A DNA stretch of 13,022 bases, taken from contig JAPPKP010000207.1 in NCBI GenBank assembly GCA_028819955.1, forward strand, positions 1-13,022, in the 5' to 3' direction. The position numbers and the translations under genes were made by a program. Below are positions 8,070 through 13,022 of the stretch, piece after piece; within the stretch, counting starts at the first letter, position 1, and every line of letters begins with the position of its first letter. Source of the DNA: Rhodospirillaceae bacterium (GTDB taxonomy: Bacteria; Pseudomonadota; Alphaproteobacteria; UBA828). The notes under the pieces were generated by a model that worked only from the letters and a program-made list of their open reading frames with translations, was not told where the DNA came from and made no database searches.

Positions 8070-9659
8070 ATGTCCGACACGCCAGGCCGGCCCATCGCAC
8101 GCGCGCTTATTTCGGTCTCCGACAAGACCGGCCTCGCAGAGTTCGCGTCCTCGCTCGCGCGCCGTGGCGTCGCCGTCCTGTCCACCGGCGGCACGGCACG
8201 TGCCTTGCGGGAGGCCGGCGTTGCGGCCACCGATGTCTCGGACCACACCGGCTTTCCCGAAATCATGGACGGCCGGGTCAAGACCCTGCACCCGGCAATC
8301 CACGGCGGGATACTCGCCCGCAGGGACGACGCCAGACATCGCACTGCCATGGAGGCCCACGGCATCGCCGGCATCGATCTTGTCGTGGTCAACCTCTACC
8401 CCTTTGAGGAGACAGTACGCGACGGGGCTGGGCTCGATACCTGCATCGAGACCATTGACATCGGCGGCCCGGCGATGATCAGGGCAGCCGCCAAGAACCA
8501 CGAGGACGTCACCGTGGTGGTGCAGCCTTCCGACTACGCGGCAGTGACGGAAGAGATGGAGGAATTGGGCGGGGCCATCAGCCTCGCGCTCCGTCGACGG
8601 TTGGCAGCGACGGCGTTCGCGCGCACGGCCGCTTACGACGCCGCCATCGCCCGCCGTCTGGCGGCCGAGAGCGACGGCGACGTTCTGCCCCCGCGCTTCA
8701 CTCTTGGTGGCTTCCGAACCAGGCTCTTGCGCTACGGCGAGAACCCCCATCAAGCCGCCGCCCTTTATGTCGACCCCACTGCGCCGCCCGGCGTCGCGCA
8801 GGCCGAACTCATCCAGGGCAAGGAGCCGAGCTACAACAATCTGGCCGATGCCGACGCGGCCCAAGGGCTGGTGCGCGAGTTCGACCCGCCCGCCATCGCC
8901 ATCATCAAGCACGGCAATCCCTGCGGCGTCGGCCTCGGCGGCACCCTCGCGGCGGCGTACGAGAAGGCCAGGGCGTGCGACCCGCTGAGCGCCTTCGGCG
9001 GCGTGGTCGCGGCCAACCGGCCACTCGACGGTGCCACCGCGCACGCCATCGCCGGCCTCTTCACCGAGGTCGTGATCGCCCCTGAGGCCGACGAGGAGGC
9101 GCGCGCCGTGCTCGCAGCCAAGGCTGACCTGCGCCTCCTCCTGTCCGGCGCTGGAACGGCGGACGACAGCCAGCGGCTCATGGTCCGCACGCTCGGCGAC
9201 GGCTTCCTGGTCCAGACGCTGGATACCGCGCGGGTGACGGCCGAGGCGCTCAAGACCGTGACCAAGCGGGTGCCGACGGAACGGGAGCGCGCGGACCTCC
9301 GGTTCGCGTTCACGGTCGCCAAGCACGTGAAGTCGAATGCCATCGTCTACGCCAAGGACGGCGCCACGGTCGGCATCGGCGCGGGCCAGATGAGCCGGGT
9401 CGACTCCTCGCGGATCGCCGCGCAAAAGGCGGCTGACGCCTCTGCCGCCGCCGGCGAGGCCCGGTCGCGCGCGGAAGGCTGCGTGGTCGCGTCCGATGCG
9501 TTCTTTCCCTTTGCGGACGGGCTCTTGGCTGCCGCCGCTGCCGGCGCCACCGCCGTGATTCAGCCGGGTGGGTCGAAACGGGACGACGAGGTGATCGCGG
9601 CCGCGGACGAGCAGGGCCTCGCCATGGTCTTCACCGGCCTCCGGCACTTCCGTCATTAG
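8070..9659 (+). CDS. purH: Bifunctional AICAR transformylase / IMP cyclohydrolase
   Basis: A cytosolic enzyme for the last two steps of purine synthesis: formylation of AICAR with 10-formyl-tetrahydrofolate, then ring closure to IMP. It is full length at 529 residues. The N-terminal MGS-like cyclohydrolase domain (about 8-200) shows [14 protein letters not shown] and [14 protein letters not shown], and [14 protein letters not shown] around 130-143. The transformylase part carries RYGENPHQ, the Lys280-His281 pair in [10 protein letters not shown] that corresponds to the catalytic Lys-His of the family, [19 protein letters not shown], and the typical end [10 protein letters not shown] to GLRHFRH. 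The ATG at 8070 follows a purine-rich AGGGGG about nine bases upstream. The gene lies 32 bases past the dehydratase and 12 bases before the ribokinase gene, so it is probably cotranscribed at least with the latter. Confidence 0.98.
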   Translation: MSDTPGRPIARALISVSDKTGLAEFASSLARRGVAVLSTGGTARALREAGVAATDVSDHTGFPEIMDGRVKTLHPAIHGGILARRDDARHRTAMEAHGIAGIDLVVVNLYPFEETVRDGAGLDTCIETIDIGGPAMIRAAAKNHEDVTVVVQPSDYAAVTEEMEELGGAISLALRRRLAATAFARTAAYDAAIARRLAAESDGDVLPPRFTLGGFRTRLLRYGENPHQAAALYVDPTAPPGVAQAELIQGKEPSYNNLADADAAQGLVREFDPPAIAIIKHGNPCGVGLGGTLAAAYEKARACDPLSAFGGVVAANRPLDGATAHAIAGLFTEVVIAPEADEEARAVLAAKADLRLLLSGAGTADDSQRLMVRTLGDGFLVQTLDTARVTAEALKTVTKRVPTERERADLRFAFTVAKHVKSNAIVYAKDGATVGIGAGQMSRVDSSRIAAQKAADASAAAGEARSRAEGCVVASDAFFPFADGLLAAAAAGATAVIQPGGSKRDDEVIAAADEQGLAMVFTGLRHFRH

Positions 9660-9664
9660 GGAGG
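9658..9664 (+). promoter_or_regulatory. Ribosome-binding site of the ribokinase gene, overlapping the purH stop codon
   Basis: AGGGAGG is a near-perfect Shine-Dalgarno. Its first two bases lie in the TAG stop of purH (9657-9659). It is seven bases from the ATG at 9672 but only one base from the GTG at 9666, so it fixes the ATG as the start. The arrangement suggests translation of the kinase follows that of purH. Confidence 0.8.
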
Positions 9665-9671
9665 CGTGCGG

Positions 9672-10610
9672 ATGATCGTCGTCTTCGGCTCGATCAACGC
9701 CGATCTCGTGTTCGCCGTTGACGCCCTGCCGCGCGCAGGCGAGACGGTGCTTTGCCCTGGCCATCGCGCCGTCGCCGGCGGCAAGGGCCTCAATCAGGCG
9801 GTCGCCGCAGCGCGGGCCGCGACCGACCCGGCTACCGCAGTGCAGATGGTCGGCCGCGTCGGCCCCGACGGCTTCGCCCCGATCGCGCTCGCCGCGCTGG
9901 AGGATGCCGGCGTCCGCACCGAAGCGATCACCGAGAGCGGGCTGCCGACCGGCTGCGCCGCGGTGATCGTGGACCGCGTGGGCGAGAACCAGATCACCGT
10001 GGCAAGCGGTGCCAACACGGACCTGCCGCCGGAGGCGCTGCCCGAAGACTGGCTCGGGCCGGAGACGGTGCTCGTCCTTCAGATGGAGGTTCCGCTGGAC
10101 TCGAACTGGGCCGTCGCCCGGCGGGCCAAGGCACGGGGCGCCCGCGTGGTGCTCAATCTGGCCCCGGCCAAGCCGGTGCCGGCCGAACTGCTTCCCGCCT
10201 TCGATCTTGTGGTGTTCAACGAAGTCGAGGCGGAGATGCTCGCCCGCGCGCGGGCGCTCGATGCCACCGCCGGCGATGACGCGGCCCGCGCCATCGCCGC
10301 GCGCTACGGCGTGACGACGGTGGTGAGCCTCGGCAGCTCTGGCGCCGCTGCCTTCACACCCGATGAGGCCTGGCGCTGCGGTGCGCTCGCGATCGAGCCC
10401 GTGGACACGGTGGGGGCGGGCGATGCCTTCGTCGCGGGCCTCGCGCTCGGGCTGGAAGCAGGGGCGACGCTGCCGGCGATGCTGCACCGGGCGAGCGTCA
10501 TCGGGGGACTCGCGTGCTTGCGTGAAGGCGCGGCGCCTGCGATGCCGTCTGCGGCGGAGATCGAGGCGCGGCTTGGCGGCCTACCGCCGGCGCAGCCTGT
10601 GACGCTATGA
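9672..10610 (+). CDS. rbsK: Ribokinase-type PfkB-family sugar kinase
   Basis: A cytosolic kinase that would phosphorylate D-ribose at O5 with ATP to give ribose 5-phosphate. The start is the ATG at 9672 (312 aa), set by the AGGGAGG seven bases upstream; a GTG at 9666 is too close to it. PfkB signature 1 is AGGKGLNQAVAAARA (35-49), the form typical of ribokinases. Signature 2 is DTVGAGDAFVAG (245-256) with Asp251 as the catalytic base of the anion-hole motif GAGD. GSINADLVF (6-14) matches the sugar-binding N-terminus of ribokinases, and VVSLGSSGAAAF is the usual nucleotide-side strand. Length is normal (about 305-315). No ribose transporter or RbsD is visible. It sits behind purH, where ribose 5-phosphate could feed PRPP and purines. 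Its stop overlaps that of the convergent mtnA-like gene. Another pentose or nucleoside is possible as substrate, since PfkB specificity is hard to read from sequence. Confidence 0.82.
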   Translation: MIVVFGSINADLVFAVDALPRAGETVLCPGHRAVAGGKGLNQAVAAARAATDPATAVQMVGRVGPDGFAPIALAALEDAGVRTEAITESGLPTGCAAVIVDRVGENQITVASGANTDLPPEALPEDWLGPETVLVLQMEVPLDSNWAVARRAKARGARVVLNLAPAKPVPAELLPAFDLVVFNEVEAEMLARARALDATAGDDAARAIAARYGVTTVVSLGSSGAAAFTPDEAWRCGALAIEPVDTVGAGDAFVAGLALGLEAGATLPAMLHRASVIGGLACLREGAAPAMPSAAEIEARLGGLPPAQPVTL

Positions 10611-11708
10611 CGAGGATGCTTCCGCGGCGCGGTCCGGAAACAGTGTCTGCAGGCCCTTCTCGGAGGCCTCGCACACCCCGCGATCGGTGATGAGTGCGGT
10701 CACGAGCCGCGCGGGCGTTACGTCGAAGGCGTAGTTGGCGGCCCGGCTTCCAGCGGGCGTAAGCGCCACCTTCGTCTCCTTCCCCGCCTCGTCGCGTCCG
10801 GTGATCGTCAGCACCTCGTCCTCGTCCCGCTGCTCGATAGGGGTCTCGGCGCCGTCCGCCAAGGACCAGTCGATGGTCGGATGGGGCAGCGCGACGTAGA
10901 AGGGGACGTCGTTGTCGCTTGCCGCCAACGCCTTCAAATACGTGCCAATTTTATTGCAGACATCGCCGCGGGCGGTCGTTCGGTCGGTGCCGGTGATGCA
11001 GAGGTCGACCATACCGCGCTGCATCAGGTGGCCGCCCGCGTTGTCCACGATCACCGTGTGCGGCACCCCATGGCGCGCCAGCTCCCACGCGGTGAGCGCG
11101 GCGCCCTGATTGCGCGGCCTGGTCTCGTCGACCCAGACGTGGACCGGAATGCCCTTGTCGTGGGCCAGGTAGAGCGGCGCCAGCGCCGTGCCCCAGTCGA
11201 CCGTGGCGAGCCAGCCTGCGTTGCAGTGGGTCAGCACGTTGACCGGGCCGTGCCTACCTCTCGCCGCCTCTTCCACCAGCGCGAGGCCGTTTTTCCCGAT
11301 CGCCCGGTTGATGGCGACGTCCTCGTCGCAGATTTCGCCTGCCCGCCGGTAGGCGGCAGCGGCGCGTTCTTCCGCAGCCAGGGGCCGCAGTCGGCGGCCC
11401 AGGTCCTCCAGCGCCCAGCGCAGGTTGACCGCCGTCGGCCGGGTCCCGGCCAGCAGCGAAATCGCGTTCTCCAGGTTTGTATCGCTAGGATCGTCGGCGA
11501 GTGCGAGCGCCATGCCGTAGGCCGCCGTCGCACCGATGAGCGGCGCGCCGCGCACCACCATCGTGCTGATGGCGTGTGCGGCGTCCTCGACGGTCACGAG
11601 CCGGCGCGTCCCGAAGCTGTGGGGGAGCCGCGTCTGATCGATAACGACGACGGTGCGGCCGTCCTCATCCAGCCAGATGCTGCGATAGGGCCGGCCGTCG
11701 ATCTTCAT
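10605..11708 (-). CDS. mtnA: S-methyl-5-thioribose-1-phosphate isomerase-type protein (MtnA family)
   Basis: MtnA turns the aldose 5-methylthioribose 1-phosphate into the ketose methylthioribulose 1-phosphate in salvage of methylthioadenosine. This 367-residue protein shows the family blocks: RGAPLIG (53-59), RPTAVNLRWAL (90-100), LTHCNAG with the catalytic Cys162, DETRPRNQGA (194-203), LTAWEL, DNAGGHLM (222-229), TGTDR with the catalytic Asp242, NKIGTY (252-257) and FDVTPARL. Cys and Asp positions match the pair near 160/240 in Bacillus subtilis MtnA. The related eIF2B-alpha and ribose-1,5-bisphosphate isomerase groups are less likely given this motif set. Its ATG overlaps the stop of the RraA-like gene as ATGA (11705-11708), so the two are probably translationally coupled. 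Neither MtnP/MtnK nor the downstream mtnB-D genes of the classical pathway are in view, so the true substrate may be methylthioribose-1-P, 5-deoxyribose-1-P or a similar sugar in a shunt pathway. Confidence 0.88.
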   Translation of the reverse strand: MKIDGRPYRSIWLDEDGRTVVVIDQTRLPHSFGTRRLVTVEDAAHAISTMVVRGAPLIGATAAYGMALALADDPSDTNLENAISLLAGTRPTAVNLRWALEDLGRRLRPLAAEERAAAAYRRAGEICDEDVAINRAIGKNGLALVEEAARGRHGPVNVLTHCNAGWLATVDWGTALAPLYLAHDKGIPVHVWVDETRPRNQGAALTAWELARHGVPHTVIVDNAGGHLMQRGMVDLCITGTDRTTARGDVCNKIGTYLKALAASDNDVPFYVALPHPTIDWSLADGAETPIEQRDEDEVLTITGRDEAGKETKVALTPAGSRAANYAFDVTPARLVTALITDRGVCEASEKGLQTLFPDRAAEASSS

Positions 11709-12391
11709 GTGCCACCGCCTGCCTTGGTCATCATGTCGTAGCGCACCCGGTCATGGGCCTCCACCGGGTCCACGCCCTGGCGCACCGCCTCGATGATGCC
11801 CTCCTCGATGTTCTTGAAGAGCGTCGCGTGCTCCAGCACCTCGGCCGCGCTGCCCCGAGGCACGACGCAGACGCCGTTCTCGTCGGCGACGATGATGTCG
11901 CCGGGGTCGACCGGGACGCCGCCCAGACGCACGCCGATTCCGTAACCCGCACAGGCGCAACGGTTGCGGATCGACTGCTGGATAAAGCCCCGGCCGTAGA
12001 CCGGCAGGTTCAGCGCCTTGTACTCGTCGATGTCGCGGGTGACGCCGTCGATCACCGTGCCGACCAGGCCGAAATGCCGGGTGGTGAAGCCGGCAACACC
12101 GCCGTAGCTGTTCACGTCCATCCGCCCGCCCTGATCGATCACCAGAACGTCGCCGGGGTTGCCCAGCTTCACCGCCTCCAGGGTGCCGAGCACCGGCGAC
12201 TCCCCCGCCTCGCCCACCGGCACCAGCTTCAGCGTCGCGGCAGGGCCCACGATCTTGCCGCAGCTGCCCCAGAGCGGGCCGATGCCGTGCGGCGCGCCGG
12301 CGATCCCGGCCCGGTCGAGACCGTCCGACACGTTGGCGGTGGAGAGCCGGCGGAATCCCTCGATCAGCCCCTTGAGGTCGGCGTCGGTCAT
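11705..12391 (-). CDS. RraA-like protein (HMG/CHA aldolase or oxaloacetate decarboxylase type)
   Basis: A 228-residue member of the RraA / 4-hydroxy-4-methyl-2-oxoglutarate aldolase family. Enzymatic members are metal-dependent class II pyruvate aldolases that also decarboxylate oxaloacetate; E. coli RraA instead inhibits RNase E. Seen in order: ANVSDGLDRAG (19-29), GPAATLKLV, NPGDVLVID (78-86), a GG at 97-98, GTVIDGVTRDIDEY with the catalytic/metal pair Arg119-Asp120, PVYGRGF, and DPGDIIVADENGVCVVP (162-178). The retained Arg-Asp pair points to an enzyme, not a regulator, though the substrate is unknown. The start at 12391 is supported by AGGA six bases upstream, inside an 11-base gap after the reductase-like gene. 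Its stop overlaps the mtnA-like start. Being between a reductase-like and an isomerase gene suggests cleavage or decarboxylation of a keto-acid intermediate in the same route. Confidence 0.85.
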   Translation of the reverse strand: MTDADLKGLIEGFRRLSTANVSDGLDRAGIAGAPHGIGPLWGSCGKIVGPAATLKLVPVGEAGESPVLGTLEAVKLGNPGDVLVIDQGGRMDVNSYGGVAGFTTRHFGLVGTVIDGVTRDIDEYKALNLPVYGRGFIQQSIRNRCACAGYGIGVRLGGVPVDPGDIIVADENGVCVVPRGSAAEVLEHATLFKNIEEGIIEAVRQGVDPVEAHDRVRYDMMTKAGGGT

Positions 12392-12402
12392 GGTCGTTCC
12401 TG

Positions 12403-13022
12403 CTACGATTGCTGCGGCGGGTCGAAGCCCGTCTCCTTGGCCCGGACCAGCGCCGAGACGAGGCTGTTGTAGGGCGCATCCAGGCCGAGCGCCAGAGCCT
12501 CCGGCGGGATCGCGCCGTTGATCGCGTTGATCTCGGAGCGGCGGCCGGCGAGGTGATCCAGCAGCATCGAGGGGCGCGCACCGGGGATCTTGGCGCCGAA
12601 GTCGTGCACGTAGGCGACCGGGTCGTCGAAGTCGAGCCGGATGCCCTTGGCGCGCGCGACCCGATAGGCCTCCGCAGCGCAGCCGGAGGCGATGGGCCAG
12701 GCGTCGGCATCCGCCATGATCTCGCCCACGGTGAGCCCCGTGAGCGTCGCCGTCCCGCTGAAGCAGACGTTGCAAACGAGCTTCTCCCAGACGAGCTGGT
12801 CGATGTCGTCGAAGCATTTGACCCTGAAGCCCGCCTCGCTCCAGAGCGCGGCAATGCGCTCCAGCCGCGGCGTCACCGCACCGTGCGCTTCGCCGAGCCG
12901 CACCAGCTCCATGCCGTTGTGGTGGGCGTGGCCCCGCGCCCCCCAAGAGGCGCCCCAGCCCCCCCCCCCCCCGCCCATGACACCCACCACGCCCACGAAG
13001 CGGGCAACCATAGCGGCGCAGC
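12403..13022 (-). CDS. Ketopantoate reductase-like (ApbA/PanE family) dehydrogenase, 5' end missing
   Basis: Only the C-terminal two thirds are visible, about 206 codons open to the window edge; the N-terminal NADP-binding GxGxxG lies outside. ApbA/PanE proteins reduce 2-dehydropantoate to pantoate with NADPH, but many paralogues act on other 2-keto or beta-keto acids. The C-terminal helical domain is recognisable: TPRLERIAALWSEAGF, VWEKLVCNVCFSG (its Lys at the position of the family's catalytic lysine), ARPSMLLDHLAGRRSEI, then NAINGAIPPEA, equivalent to the usual SML-D-x-AGR-x-TEID-x-INGAI block. GHAHHNGMELVRLGE marks a branch that differs from true PanE, and the operon context also argues against pantothenate synthesis. 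Near the visible 5' end a 14-base G run encodes part of a six-glycine stretch, which may be an assembly fault. The stop is 11 bases before the RraA-like start, so the two are cotranscribed. Confidence 0.8.
   Translation of the reverse strand, partial: CAAMVARFVGVVGVMGGGGGGWGASWGARGHAHHNGMELVRLGEAHGAVTPRLERIAALWSEAGFRVKCFDDIDQLVWEKLVCNVCFSGTATLTGLTVGEIMADADAWPIASGCAAEAYRVARAKGIRLDFDDPVAYVHDFGAKIPGARPSMLLDHLAGRRSEINAINGAIPPEALALGLDAPYNSLVSALVRAKETGFDPPQQS
12959..12972. repeat. Homopolymer run of 14 C (G on the coding strand)
   Basis: Fourteen consecutive C lie inside the reductase-like gene, 50 bases from the window edge. On the coding strand they give four GGG codons within a six-glycine stretch. 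The surroundings are also unusually C-rich (12929-12983). It could be a slippage-prone tract that would shift the frame if its length changed, or a sequencing or assembly error near a contig end; the sequence alone cannot tell. Confidence 0.9.

Noticed and set aside
9666..9671. GTG at 9666 as start of the ribokinase
   Set aside because: Only one base separates it from the strong AGGGAGG, whereas the ATG at 9672 has ideal seven-base spacing.
7980..10487. Very long (835-codon) open frame on the minus strand across purH and the ribokinase gene
   Set aside because: It lies wholly opposite two genes with complete, well-conserved products. Its product is a low-complexity mix of Gly, Arg, His and Ala without a recognisable domain. 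Long antisense frames are expected opposite high-GC codons.
10605..11708. Reading the MtnA-type protein as eIF2B-alpha-like or ribose-1,5-bisphosphate isomerase
   Set aside because: The blocks RGAPLIG, THCNAG, DETRPRNQGA and TGTDR are those of MtnA. No RuBisCO or AMP phosphorylase gene is nearby to support the other role.
1..13022. Defence system, prophage, insertion sequence, CRISPR array or tRNA-linked island
   Set aside because: No transposase, integrase, terminal inverted repeats, regularly spaced repeats, nuclease/toxin-like genes or tRNA-like sequence were seen; the genes are mostly housekeeping or metabolic.

Overview
The window is a high-GC, densely packed stretch of a bacterial chromosome. 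Codon use, gene content and the protein sequences (ClpB, MraY/WecA-type transferase, CapD-type dehydratase, YdcH-type small protein, PurH) suggest an alphaproteobacterium, perhaps Rhodospirillales-like. That placement rests on recalled family resemblance, not on a search. Both ends are cut: the left end lies inside clpB, and the right end lies inside a ketopantoate-reductase-like gene, next to a 14-base C run that may mark poor assembly.

Layout, left to right. The 3' three quarters of clpB (+, 1-1962) converges on a large M23 peptidoglycan endopeptidase gene (-, 2044-5010). That gene is preceded on the same strand by a small DUF465/YdcH-type gene (-, 5199-5447). A 229-base divergent gap follows. 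Then comes a rightward run of four closely spaced genes: a WecA/WbpL-type polyprenyl-phosphate sugar-phosphate transferase (5677-6747), a shortened CapD/WbpM/FlaA1-type nucleotide-sugar dehydratase (6790-8037), purH (8070-9659) and a ribokinase-type PfkB kinase (9672-10610). Converging on it, with overlapping stop codons, is a tight leftward operon of three: ketopantoate-reductase-like (partial, 12403-13022), RraA-like aldolase/decarboxylase (11705-12391) and MtnA-type sugar-1-phosphate isomerase (10605-11708).

How the genes may work together. ClpB is a general disaggregase. The M23 enzyme acts in the periplasm on cell-wall crosslinks. The transferase/dehydratase pair resembles the module that starts O-antigen or capsule synthesis, but the dehydratase lacks most of its membrane and accessory N-terminal half and has Ala where a catalytic Asp is expected, so this module may be decaying or altered. 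purH and the ribokinase share purine and ribose-phosphate metabolism. The isomerase, aldolase-like and reductase-like operon looks like a small salvage or catabolic unit for a methylthioribose- or deoxypentose-like sugar phosphate; its substrate is not settled by sequence alone.

Most of the window is ordinary. The points most worth a second look are the five-fold repeat architecture of the M23 protein, the internally deleted and active-site-altered CapD homologue, and the three-gene operon around the MtnA-type isomerase. No mobile element, CRISPR array, tRNA or rRNA was seen, and no gap exceeds 300 bases.
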